A program made the translations under genes and the position numbers. A stretch of DNA of 24,923 nucleotides from an uncultured Prevotellaceae bacterium (GTDB taxonomy: Bacteria; Bacteroidota; Bacteroidia; Bacteroidales; Bacteroidaceae). Location: NCBI GenBank assembly GCA_937898415.1, contig CALDLA010000047.1, positions 1 through 24,923 of the forward strand. The letters are read 5' to 3'. Shown here in pieces: positions 7,349 to 15,263 of this stretch. The notes below the pieces were generated by a model, which did not search any database, was not told where the DNA came from, and saw nothing but the letters and a program-made list of their open reading frames with translations. Every line of letters begins with the position of its first letter. Within the stretch, counting starts at the first letter, position 1.

Positions 7349-8185
7349 ATGCAACCTATCAAGACTCTGAACGACATGATTGTCTTCCTGCAACAGCGGG
7401 GAGACCGTAAGCGTGTGGCCGTCATCTGTGCCAACGATGCCTCTACCCGTTATGCGGTGGAAAAGGGACAAGAGATGGGCTTTATTGAACCTATCTATGT
7501 CGACGACGACGACAAGGACGAGTGTGCCCGACGCGCCGTCAGCATGGTAAAGAACGGTGAGGCCGACATCCTGATGAAGGGACTCATCAATACCGATAAC
7601 GTGCTACGCGCCATCCTGAACAAGGATACCGGCATCCTGCGTCCCGGACACGTACTGACCCACATCGCGATGGCCGAGATTCCCAAGTACGAAAAGCTGC
7701 TGTTCTTCACAGACGCAGCTGTCATACCCATCCCCACCAAGGAGCAGCGCCGCCAACAGGTACACTACGTCAACTACGTCTGCCACGCCTTGGGCATCGA
7801 GGAACCGCGCATCTCGCTCATCCACTGTGCCGAGAAGGTCAGCGAGAAGACGTTTCCCTACACGGTGGACTACCTGGAAATCATTGCGCTGGCTCAAAGC
7901 GGCTACTTCGGCCGCTGCATCATTGACGGCCCGCTCGACCTGAAAACGTCGTTAGACAGCGTCAGCCTGCGCGAAAAAGGCATCCACTCCGCCATCGACG
8001 GACAAGCCGATGCACTCATTTTCCCCGACATCGTAGCGGGCAATGTCTTCTACAAGACGCTGACGCTCTTTGCCTATACCAAGACGGCTGGCGTATTGCA
8101 AGGCACCATCTGTCCCGTTGTGCTGCCATCGCGCAGCGACAGCCCTGAGTCGAAGTATTACTCGCTGGCACTGGCTGCCATCTAA
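7349..8185 (+). CDS. ptb: Phosphate acetyl/butyryltransferase family protein
   Basis: 278 residues of the PTA/PTB family (PF01515), which exchange CoA and phosphate on short-chain acyl groups. Recognisable stretches are ANDASTRYAVEKGQEMGFIE, GEADILMKGLINTDNVLRAI, LTHIAMAEIPKY, IIDGPLDLKTSLD, ADALIFPDIVAGNVFYKTL and TAGVLQGTICPVVLPSRSDS. The length and the LMKG and GPLDLKTS motifs resemble phosphate butyryltransferases more than the longer acetyl enzyme, so ptb is likely, but acyl specificity is not proven. No butyrate kinase gene adjoins it, unlike the usual ptb-buk pair; a convergent GH16 gene overlaps its last 4 bp. Cytoplasmic. Confidence 0.85.
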   Translation: MQPIKTLNDMIVFLQQRGDRKRVAVICANDASTRYAVEKGQEMGFIEPIYVDDDDKDECARRAVSMVKNGEADILMKGLINTDNVLRAILNKDTGILRPGHVLTHIAMAEIPKYEKLLFFTDAAVIPIPTKEQRRQQVHYVNYVCHALGIEEPRISLIHCAEKVSEKTFPYTVDYLEIIALAQSGYFGRCIIDGPLDLKTSLDSVSLREKGIHSAIDGQADALIFPDIVAGNVFYKTLTLFAYTKTAGVLQGTICPVVLPSRSDSPESKYYSLALAAI

Positions 8186-9024
8186 TGGTTTAATTGGTAA
8201 ACACGTACATAGTCAATTTCATAGCGCATGGGGAACGCCGTGTCGTCAATGGTTCCGCCATTATCGCCACCTAAGGCCAGATTCAGCAAGATGTACTGCG
8301 GACGATGGAAGGGATTGGCGTGATTACCTATACGTCCGTTGACGGTCGTACTGAGTGGAACCTCGTTCAGCAGCTCATCGTCCAGATAGAGCCGGATAGC
8401 GTTCTCGTCCCAGTCCATACGCCACACATGGAAACGCTGATTCCAGTCAGGGGTGCGCTGTGTAAAGTGGCTATAGGGGATGCGTTTGCTGTTCCATACG
8501 GCATGATAACGCTGATCGTCGCCCCAGGCCACATTGGCCAGGATGTGGGGCACGCCGTTGATACGATAGTACTCCATCACGTCAATCTCGCCACATGACG
8601 GCCACTCCATGCCGCTGCCCAGCGTCCAGATGGCAGGCCACGAGCCACCGCCTGTGGGGATACGGGCACAGACCTCCAGACGGCCATAGAGGAAACTGTA
8701 TTTCCCCTGAGTGGTCAGACATGCCGACGTATAGTCAATTGTCCGGCGTTGCTGCCCCCATTGGCGACTTCCTTCGCGGAATGTGGGGTTTGGCCGCTGT
8801 TCACGACGCGCCTCGATGACGAGCAGTCCGTCTTGCTGAAAGGCATTCTCTGACTGATACCACTGCGCCTCATGGTTGCGCACAAAGCCGCGCTCGTAGT
8901 TCCACACGGTACTGTCAGGCCGACCTACGCGTTCAAACTCGTCGCTCCACACCAGTTTCCACTCTTGTGCCGCGAATGGCATCACCCATCCTGCCAGCAG
9001 TATAAGAATTAATGTCTTCTTCAT
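8182..9024 (-). CDS. GH16 family glycoside hydrolase (laminarinase-like beta-glucanase)
   Basis: 280 residues starting MKKTLILILLAGWVMPFAAQ, a signal peptide; the longer upstream start would overlap the promoter. The catalytic signature EIDVMEYY lies near residue 140 and contains the nucleophile Glu, the assisting Asp and the acid/base Glu of GH16. Family features before and after it are WKLVWSDEF at the mature N-terminus, SWPAIWTLG, FHVWRMDWDENAIRLYLDD and the final YEIDYVRVYQ. The domain fills the whole protein, with no carbohydrate-binding module. Likely substrate is beta-1,3- or mixed-linkage glucan, inferred from the EIDVME subtype. No SusC/SusD pair is in view, so this is not an obvious polysaccharide-utilisation locus. 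Confidence 0.93.
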   Translation of the reverse strand: MKKTLILILLAGWVMPFAAQEWKLVWSDEFERVGRPDSTVWNYERGFVRNHEAQWYQSENAFQQDGLLVIEARREQRPNPTFREGSRQWGQQRRTIDYTSACLTTQGKYSFLYGRLEVCARIPTGGGSWPAIWTLGSGMEWPSCGEIDVMEYYRINGVPHILANVAWGDDQRYHAVWNSKRIPYSHFTQRTPDWNQRFHVWRMDWDENAIRLYLDDELLNEVPLSTTVNGRIGNHANPFHRPQYILLNLALGGDNGGTIDDTAFPMRYEIDYVRVYQLNH

Positions 9025-9058
9025 TTTTATAAGTTCACCATTATTGTGCATGATTATG

Positions 9059-9090
9059 CAAAGGTACAAAAAAAACGAGAAAAGAGCATT
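9059..9090 (-). promoter_or_regulatory. Promoter of the GH16 gene
   Basis: Minus-strand TACCTTTG (9066-9059) followed by CA, with AATGC (9090-9086) 19 bp upstream as a weak -33 box. It leaves a leader of about 30 nt before the ATG at 9024. Confidence 0.55.
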
Positions 9091-9108
9091 TATTTCAGAG
9101 AAAAATAG

Positions 9109-9118
9109 TAATTTTGCA
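9109..9118 (+). promoter_or_regulatory. -7 element upstream of the RND efflux operon
   Basis: TAATTTTGCA fits TAnnTTTG and lies 27 bp before the adaptor ATG. No convincing -33 box is seen at the expected place. It is back-to-back with the GH16 promoter. Confidence 0.5.
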
Positions 9119-9144
9119 GCAAAATAACAGTTCTATTAACCAGC

Positions 9145-10248
9145 ATGGAAATAAAAAGACTCTTTTTGATTATGACCTTAGCCAATCTGTTGCTGACTGC
9201 CTGCCAATCCGAACAAGGGAAGAAGGGGCGCGACGACCAGGTTCAATACAGGACAATGACCGTCAATCGCAGCGACCAGACACTGGCATCGGAATACTCA
9301 GCACGATTGACGGGCCGACAGATTGTGGAGATACGTCCACAGGTGTCGGGCATCATCACCCGCATCTGTATCAACGAGGGCCAGCAGGTGACAAAGGGTC
9401 AGACGCTGTTCGTCATCGACCAGGTGCCCTATCAGGCCGCGCTGGAGGCAGCACAGGCCAGCGTAGCGACTGCCCAGGCCAAGATGGAAACGGCAAGGAT
9501 GGAGTATGAGGGCAGCCAGACGCTGAAGACCGAACAGGTGGTCAGCGACTACACCGTACGTACAACGCAGAACGCCCTGAACGAGGCAAAGGCGGCTCTG
9601 GCACAAGCCAAGGCCCAGGAGCGGAACGCGCGCAACAACCTGAGCTACACGGTGGTGAAGAGCCCTGTCAGCGGTTCGGCATCCATGATTCCATACCACG
9701 TCGGCGCGCTGGTCAGCAGCAATATCAGCGAACCGCTGGTCACGGTGGCCGACGACCATGAGATGTACGCCTACTTCTCCGTGACCGAGAACCAAACCAT
9801 CGACCTTATCCAGCAGTACGGCAGCATCGAACAGTTCATCAAGCAGGCTCCGGAAGTGGAACTGCGACTGAGCAACGGCAGCACCTATCCGCAGAAAGGG
9901 CGCATCAATGCCGTCAGCGGTACGGTGGATGCCTCGACAGGTGCCGTGAGCTTGCGTGCCGTCTTCCCCAATACGAACCACCTCTTACACAATGGTGGTA
10001 GTGGTAGTGTGGTGGTATCTACCCATCGCAAGGGCTGCATCGTCATCCCGCAGGAGGCCACCTACGAACTGCAGAACCGCGTGTTCGTCTATCGCGTGAT
10101 TGACGGCAAGACGAAAGCCACACCCATTGAGGTGTTCCGCCTGAACAACGGCAAAGAGTATATCGTTGAATCGGGACTTAACGAGGGCGACGTCATCATT
10201 GCCGAGGGTGCCGGATTGCTCAAGGATGGTATTGAAATTAAGAATTAA
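9145..10248 (+). CDS. RND efflux pump periplasmic adaptor (AcrA/MexA type)
   Basis: 367 residues with a lipoprotein signal ending LLLTAC, so it is anchored by lipid in the inner membrane facing the periplasm. After it come the beta-barrel and lipoyl halves (EIRPQVSGIITRICINEGQQ, then VTKGQTLFVID), a long Ala/Gln-rich coiled-coil hairpin (about residues 95-170, AALEAAQASVATAQAKMETA), the second lipoyl half (YTVVKSPVSGSASMIPYHVG) and the membrane-proximal domain. It bridges the permease and an outer-membrane channel in drug or solute export. The permease gene starts 10 bp downstream of the stop, so they form one operon. Substrates cannot be read from sequence. Confidence 0.93.
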   Translation: MEIKRLFLIMTLANLLLTACQSEQGKKGRDDQVQYRTMTVNRSDQTLASEYSARLTGRQIVEIRPQVSGIITRICINEGQQVTKGQTLFVIDQVPYQAALEAAQASVATAQAKMETARMEYEGSQTLKTEQVVSDYTVRTTQNALNEAKAALAQAKAQERNARNNLSYTVVKSPVSGSASMIPYHVGALVSSNISEPLVTVADDHEMYAYFSVTENQTIDLIQQYGSIEQFIKQAPEVELRLSNGSTYPQKGRINAVSGTVDASTGAVSLRAVFPNTNHLLHNGGSGSVVVSTHRKGCIVIPQEATYELQNRVFVYRVIDGKTKATPIEVFRLNNGKEYIVESGLNEGDVIIAEGAGLLKDGIEIKN

Positions 10249-10258
10249 GAGTGAAGAG

Positions 10259-13200
10259 ATGAACGTACGTACATTCATAGACAGACCCATTCTGTCGGGC
10301 GTCATCTCGGTGTTGATGGTGCTTGTGGGCATCATCGGACTGAGCCAGCTTGCACTCGAGCAATTCCCGGAAATAGCACCACCCACCGTGCGCATCATGG
10401 CCAGCTACACGGGTGCCAATGCCGAAACGGTGCAAAAGAGCGTCGTCGTCCCCCTGGAGGAGGCCATCAACGGCGTGGAGGGTATGATGTACATGACATC
10501 GTCGGCCTCGAACAACGGAACAGCCTCCATCGGTATTTTCTTCCGTCAGGGCACTGACCCCGATATGGCGATGGTGAACGTACAGAACCGCGCTGCCACC
10601 GTGCAGGGCCGACTGCCAAGCGACGTGGTGAAGAGCGGTATCACCGTGCGCAAGCGCCAGACGTCGAACATCAAGCAGATGGCCGTCTATAGCCCTGACA
10701 GCACCTTCGACCGCTCGTTCTTAGCCAACTACACGAAGATTAACATCGAGCCACGATTGAGCCGAATACCAGGCGTGGGCGAAGTGAACGTCATGGGCGC
10801 CGACTACAGCATGCGCATCTGGCTCGACCCGATGAAGATGGCCCGCTATGGCCTGACGCCTGCCGACATCACCCAGGTGCTGAACGAGCAGAACGTCGAG
10901 GTGGCCACAGGTACGTTAGGTGCTGAAAGTAGCAACACGTTCCAATATGTGCTGAAATACCGTGGCCGCTATGAGGACGAGCAAGGCTACGAGAACCTCG
11001 TTGTCCGCTCGCTGCCCGACGGCGACGTGCTGCGCATAGGCGATATTGCCCGCGTGGAACTTGGGTCACAAAACTACAATATTATCGGCGAAACCAACGG
11101 CCGTCCTGGTGTAAACATCTCCATCAACCAGGTTGCGGGGTCGAACGCCAACGAGATTATCAAGCAGATTGACCGCGAGGTGGAGGACATCCGTCTGTCG
11201 TTGCCGCCAGGCATCGTCATTGAGGATCTTGAGTCGAAAAAAGATTTCCTCGACGCCTCCATCGCTAGCGTCGTTGAAACGCTACTTGAAGCCCTCCTGC
11301 TGGTCATCATCGTGGTGTGGCTCTTCTTGCAGAGTTGGCGCGCCACCATCATCCCCGCTGTAGCCATCATCGTGTCGCTCATTGCCACGCTGGCCGTCAT
11401 CTATGCCATTGGCTTCTCGCTGAATATGCTGACGCTCTTTGCCCTCGTACTCGTTATCGGTACGGTGGTGGATGATGCCATTGTCGTGGTTGAAGCGGTA
11501 CAGGCAAAACTGGACAGCACCGCCAAGACAACTTATAGTGCTACTATCGAGGCGATGCACGGCATCACATCGGCCTTGGTCACTACGACGCTGGTCTTCA
11601 TGGCCGTCTTCGTACCCGTATGTTTCATTGGCGGCGTCACAGGTACGTTCTACACGCAGTTCGGCCTCACAATGGCCATCGCCGTGGGTATCTCACTATT
11701 TAACGCCCTCACACTCTCCCCGGCCCTCTGTGCGCTTATTATGAGAGGAAAGGGTGAAGGGAATTTTGTGAAGGGTAAAGGGAGAAAAATCATCAACCGC
11801 TACAAACGGTCGGTAGCCACTGTAATGCCTCACCGCTGGATAGCCATTGCCCTCGTCGTGGTGGCCATTGCCGGCTTAGGGTGGATGATGCGTACCACGA
11901 AGACTGGACTCGTTCCCAACGAGGACATGGGGACGGTGTTCATCAACGTACAAGCATCGCCAGGAAGCAGTTTACAGCAGACGTATCATATTTTGAAAGA
12001 GGTGGAGGAGCGCATCAAGGACCTGCCCCAGTTACGCATCTATTCGCTCATCGCCGGCAACAGCAACAACTTCGAGCAGTCGTCATCGAACGGCAACTTC
12101 ACGCTGAAGCTGAAGAAGTGGGACGAACGTAAGGGGGAAGGCGACGACGTACAGAGCATTGTCGATGAAATCTACCGCCGCACCGCCGACATTGCCAATG
12201 CCAAGATTCAAGTGAATACGCAGAACATGTTGCCAGGCTTCGGACGCATCAACGGCTTCGAACTCCACATCCAGGACAAGCACGGCGGTACCATCGACGA
12301 GCTACTCGGCTATACCAACCGCCTCATAGCAGCCCTCAACGAGAGGCCCGAGATCAGCCGTGCCTTCACTAACTTCTCGCTGAAATATCCGCAGTATCGC
12401 GTCGAAGTGGATGCTGCCCTCTGTAAGCGCCGCGGCGTGTCGCCCAGCGACGTGTTGGCAGCCCTCAGCGGCTATATCGGCGGTAGCTACGCCTCCAACT
12501 TCGTGCGCTTTACAAAGCTCTATCGTGTGATGGTGCAGGCCTCGCCCGAATACCGTCTCGATACCGAGTCGCTAAACAACATCTTCGTCCGCACCAACAG
12601 CGGCGAGATGTCACCCATAGGCCAATACCTCAAGCTCACCCGCATCTACGGCTCCGAGACCCTTTCGCGCTTCAACCTCTTCCCGTCAATTCAAGTGGGC
12701 GGCACGGCAGCCGACGGCTACAGTAGCGGTCAGGCCATCCAGGCCATCCGCGAGACAGCCGCCGAGGTACTGCCCGAGGGCTACGGATACGAGTTTGGCG
12801 GAATGTCACGCGAGGAAGCCTCGGCGCAAAACACTACCGCCCTGGTCTTCGTCATTTGCATTGTCTTTATCTACCTCATTCTCTGCGGCCTTTACGAGAG
12901 CCTTTTCATACCGCTGGCCGTCATCCTGAGTGTTCCCTTTGGCCTGGCTGGCTCATTCATCTTCGCCCATCTGTGGGGACTGGAGAACAACATCTACATG
13001 CAGACAGGCCTTATCATGCTCATCGGACTGCTTTCGAAGACGGCCATCCTTCTGACGGAGTACGCTTCCGTGCGCCGCCGACAGGGCATGGGCATCATCG
13101 AGGCTGCTCTTGACGCCGCCTCCGTGCGCCTGCGCCCCATCCTCATGACCTCAATGACGATGATTTTCGGTCTGTTGCCGTTAGCCCTGGCTACAGGTGT

Positions 13201-13351
13201 CGGCGCCAACGGTAACCGTTCGCTGGGTGTGGGAGCCATCGGTGGCATGCTTATCGGCACCGTCGCCCTGCTCTTCATCGTCCCAGTCCTCTTCGTCGTC
13301 TTCCAGAGCATCGAAGAGCGCGTGATGCCCAATAGGAAGAAGACAGGTTAA
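10259..13351 (+). CDS. RND efflux permease (AcrB/HAE1 family)
   Basis: 1030 residues. The start MNVRTFIDRP matches the family N-terminus (F-I-x-R-P just before the first membrane helix) and is preceded by GAGTGAAGAG; the longer in-frame start inside the adaptor gene is rejected. The proton-relay aspartates are present in TM4 (GTVVDDAIVVVE, D405-D406) and the matching lysine in TM10 (LIGLLSKTAILLTEY). Two periplasmic halves and twelve membrane helices are readable, ending FIVPVLFVVFQSIEERV. The loop after TM6 is short and Gly/Lys rich (GKGEGNFVKGKGRK), encoded by a purine-rich stretch at 11746-11795. No outer-membrane factor gene follows; murQ begins on the opposite strand 3 bp after the stop. 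The pump must borrow a channel encoded elsewhere. Confidence 0.95.
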   Translation: MNVRTFIDRPILSGVISVLMVLVGIIGLSQLALEQFPEIAPPTVRIMASYTGANAETVQKSVVVPLEEAINGVEGMMYMTSSASNNGTASIGIFFRQGTDPDMAMVNVQNRAATVQGRLPSDVVKSGITVRKRQTSNIKQMAVYSPDSTFDRSFLANYTKINIEPRLSRIPGVGEVNVMGADYSMRIWLDPMKMARYGLTPADITQVLNEQNVEVATGTLGAESSNTFQYVLKYRGRYEDEQGYENLVVRSLPDGDVLRIGDIARVELGSQNYNIIGETNGRPGVNISINQVAGSNANEIIKQIDREVEDIRLSLPPGIVIEDLESKKDFLDASIASVVETLLEALLLVIIVVWLFLQSWRATIIPAVAIIVSLIATLAVIYAIGFSLNMLTLFALVLVIGTVVDDAIVVVEAVQAKLDSTAKTTYSATIEAMHGITSALVTTTLVFMAVFVPVCFIGGVTGTFYTQFGLTMAIAVGISLFNALTLSPALCALIMRGKGEGNFVKGKGRKIINRYKRSVATVMPHRWIAIALVVVAIAGLGWMMRTTKTGLVPNEDMGTVFINVQASPGSSLQQTYHILKEVEERIKDLPQLRIYSLIAGNSNNFEQSSSNGNFTLKLKKWDERKGEGDDVQSIVDEIYRRTADIANAKIQVNTQNMLPGFGRINGFELHIQDKHGGTIDELLGYTNRLIAALNERPEISRAFTNFSLKYPQYRVEVDAALCKRRGVSPSDVLAALSGYIGGSYASNFVRFTKLYRVMVQASPEYRLDTESLNNIFVRTNSGEMSPIGQYLKLTRIYGSETLSRFNLFPSIQVGGTAADGYSSGQAIQAIRETAAEVLPEGYGYEFGGMSREEASAQNTTALVFVICIVFIYLILCGLYESLFIPLAVILSVPFGLAGSFIFAHLWGLENNIYMQTGLIMLIGLLSKTAILLTEYASVRRRQGMGIIEAALDAASVRLRPILMTSMTMIFGLLPLALATGVGANGNRSLGVGAIGGMLIGTVALLFIVPVLFVVFQSIEERVMPNRKKTG

Positions 13352-13354
13352 CCA

Positions 13355-14155
13355 CTAAAGGCAACTGCTCACGCTGCCAGCCTCCAACAACCGTTGGCGG
13401 GCTTCCTCGTAGCTTAGTCCCAACGACTCCTGTAGCATGCGTGTACCTCTGTCTATCAGCTTGTCGTTCGTCAGTTGCATGTTTACCATACGGTTGCCCT
13501 GAACGCGACCCATACGGATCATCAGCGTGGTAGAAATCATGTTCAGCACCATCTTCTGTGCCGTACCGCTTTTCATGCGGCTGCTACCAGTCACGAACTC
13601 AGGGCCTACGATGGTCTCGATGGGGTATGCTGCCTCCTGGGCCAGCGGCGTATGGGGATTACTGGTGATGCAACCTGTCAGCAGTCCGTTTTTGCGGGCC
13701 TGACGGATAGCACCTACCACGTAGGGCGTAGTGCCCGAAGCGGCAATGCCTACTACGGTGTCGTCCTCCGTAGGCTGATGCGTCTGCAGGTCTTTCCAGC
13801 CTTGCTCGGCTATATCCTCAGCCCATTCTACTGCATGCCGCAGGGCCTTATCGCCACCCGCAATGATGCCCGTCACCCAGGTTGCAGGCACGCCGAACGT
13901 GGGCGGCAGTTCGCTGGCATCCAACACTCCCAAGCGGCCACTGGTGCCTGAGCCGATATAGAACAGCCTCCCACCCCGCTTCATCCTCGGCTCGACGGCC
14001 TCCACCAGCGCCTCTATCTGCGGAATGGCTTTGCGCACAGCATCAGCCACCAGCACATCCTCCTCGTTGATGTGCCGCAACAGCTCTGAGACCGACATCT
14101 GCTCCAGATGGTCATAGCGCGACGGCTGCTCCGTAATCCTATCTTCTGCTATCAC
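13355..14155 (-). CDS. murQ: N-acetylmuramic acid 6-phosphate etherase
   Basis: Cleaves the D-lactyl ether of MurNAc-6-phosphate to GlcNAc-6-phosphate during recycling of peptidoglycan. 266 residues, slightly shorter than E. coli MurQ. The sugar-isomerase fold motif FYIGSGTSGRLGVLDASELP carries the catalytic Glu in DASE; the second conserved acidic segment is HAVEWAED. FVTGSSRMKSGTAQKMVLNM is the C-terminal signature. The start is GTG at 14155-14153; it gives the typical RITEQPSRYDHLEQMSVSEL beginning, while the next Met lies inside this conserved segment. With the -7 box ending at 14160, the message would be leaderless. Transport and kinase genes of the pathway are not adjacent. Confidence 0.95.
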   Translation of the reverse strand: MIAEDRITEQPSRYDHLEQMSVSELLRHINEEDVLVADAVRKAIPQIEALVEAVEPRMKRGGRLFYIGSGTSGRLGVLDASELPPTFGVPATWVTGIIAGGDKALRHAVEWAEDIAEQGWKDLQTHQPTEDDTVVGIAASGTTPYVVGAIRQARKNGLLTGCITSNPHTPLAQEAAYPIETIVGPEFVTGSSRMKSGTAQKMVLNMISTTLMIRMGRVQGNRMVNMQLTNDKLIDRGTRMLQESLGLSYEEARQRLLEAGSVSSCL

Positions 14156-14157
14156 GG

Positions 14158-14191
14158 CACAAAGATACGAAATAAAACGGAGATAACGCAG
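14158..14191 (-). promoter_or_regulatory. Promoter of murQ, leaderless
   Basis: Minus-strand TATCTTTG (14167-14160) is a perfect -7 box; 19 bp upstream is CTGCG (14191-14187), a weak -33. The predicted transcription start falls at or within a base or two of the GTG start codon. Confidence 0.55.
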
Positions 14192-14270
14192 AAAAAAACA
14201 AAAATCTGTATAATCTACGGCAAACGCGTGGCCGCTTCCTATACATAAAAACAGGAAAGAAATAAATATC

Positions 14271-14304
14271 TTTGTGGTTCTCGATGATTATTTGTACTTT
14301 TGCA
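14271..14304 (+). promoter_or_regulatory. Promoter of the Crp/Fnr-type regulator gene
   Basis: TTTGT (14271-14275), 19 bp, TACTTTTGCA (14295-14304), then ATG at 14325. The TTTG of the -33 box is itself the end of a TATCTTTG (14267-14274), so a second, upstream -7 element may exist. Confidence 0.65.
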
Positions 14305-14324
14305 GCCGTAAACATACAGGACGA

Positions 14325-14906
14325 ATGGAACAGAGATTCAGCAATAACAGTATTGACCTTCAGGTGCTGCGGGAGTTTTGCGAGCGTGAGGGTGAGGTAG
14401 TGGCTTACCGCAAGGGCGAACAGCTGGAGCGCGAGGGCGACCCCGCACGGTGGTTCGGCTTCGTCACCGAGGGGTGCTTCAAGTACGTGACTCACGGCAT
14501 CAACGACGACAAGGAACACATCACATGGTTCTCGTTCGAGGGCGAGTTTGCGGGCGACTATCCCGCCTGCCTCGACGGTGGTCCGGCACTGACCACGATC
14601 GAGGCGATGGTGCCCACCCGCATCATCCGTGTCAGCGGCGAACAGCTGGTGAAGTGTTTCAGTCAGGATAAGAAGTCGATGGATCTGCGCTGCCTCGTTG
14701 CCGAACACCTGCTCGGTCAGGCCCGTGCCCGCTACCTTGACTTCCACCGCGCCACGCCCCACGAACGCTACGAGTTGCTGCTCCGCCGCTGTCCTGGCAT
14801 CGCCCGCCATCTCCCCCTGAATGCCATCGCCTCGTTCCTCTGCGTCACTCCCCAACAGTTGTCACGCATCCGCAAGGCCGTCACGTTTTCGGCTAATAAT
14901 TTGTAA
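14325..14906 (+). CDS. Crp/Fnr-family transcriptional regulator
   Basis: 193 residues. Residues about 1-115 form the cyclic-nucleotide-binding-like beta-roll (VVAYRKGEQLEREGDPARW, FGFVTEGCFKYVTHG, then HITWFSFEGEFAGDYPACL). A dimerisation helix follows (LVAEHLLGQARARYLDFHR), then a C-terminal helix-turn-helix (HLPLNAIASFLCVTPQQLSR, then IRK). The roll lacks the RE and TS residues that bind cAMP in Crp and no Fnr cysteine set is present, so the effector is unknown. In Bacteroidota such short Crp-like proteins are numerous. The start MEQRF was taken because it follows the promoter; the frame is open further upstream. It is transcribed toward the following two-gene unit, but that has its own promoter. 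Confidence 0.85.
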   Translation: MEQRFSNNSIDLQVLREFCEREGEVVAYRKGEQLEREGDPARWFGFVTEGCFKYVTHGINDDKEHITWFSFEGEFAGDYPACLDGGPALTTIEAMVPTRIIRVSGEQLVKCFSQDKKSMDLRCLVAEHLLGQARARYLDFHRATPHERYELLLRRCPGIARHLPLNAIASFLCVTPQQLSRIRKAVTFSANNL

Positions 14907-14945
14907 AAGGTAAGGCTAAAACGATTTTTATTCGCAAAAAAATTG

Positions 14946-14955
14946 TAACTTTGCG
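14946..14955 (+). promoter_or_regulatory. -7 element of the zeta-like two-gene operon
   Basis: TAACTTTGCG fits TAnnTTTG and lies 26 bp before the ATG at 14982. No clear -33 box. AAAGGGAAG just before the ATG could serve as a ribosome-binding site. Confidence 0.55.
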
Positions 14956-14981
14956 CCGTCAAACGATAAAGGGAAGCGATT

Positions 14982-15263
14982 ATGTGCACATATAAAGACA
15001 TTGATATTATCCAGTTGCCAAACGGTCAGACGGCCAGCGAAGCCAATCGTGCGGCGAGCCGTGAGATAGAACGCATCTATGCCGACTCGTGGCGCCGCGG
15101 TGTTTCCGTGCCTTTCTTCGACAACGACGGAAACACCTATCTGGCCAATCCCGACGGCAGCGAAGACCGCGTTGCTCTCGACCGCCGCAGCCGCACCTAC
15201 CGTATCCTTCGCCGCACCGCCGCTCCCGGCAAAGGCCGTTACTCTTATCTCATTTCGCGATAG
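14982..15263 (+). CDS. Small protein preceding a zeta-like kinase; possible antitoxin
   Basis: 93 residues that I do not recognise as a named family. It is polar and arginine-rich. The N-terminal half looks helical (ASEANRAASREIERIYADSW), and the C-terminal half has short strand-like segments (VSVPFFDNDGNTYLANPDGS, then RSRTYRILRRT). No signal peptide or membrane segment. Its stop TAG is followed directly by the ATG of the zeta-like gene (TAGATG), so the two are made together. Size, order and coupling fit the antitoxin of a zeta-type toxin pair, but it does not resemble the three-helix epsilon antitoxin, so the role is inference only. Confidence 0.7.
   Translation: MCTYKDIDIIQLPNGQTASEANRAASREIERIYADSWRRGVSVPFFDNDGNTYLANPDGSEDRVALDRRSRTYRILRRTAAPGKGRYSYLISR

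Noticed and set aside
11746..11795. Purine-rich insertion in the RND permease
   Set aside because: It falls in the loop after TM6, which is variable and Gly/Lys rich in AcrB as well.
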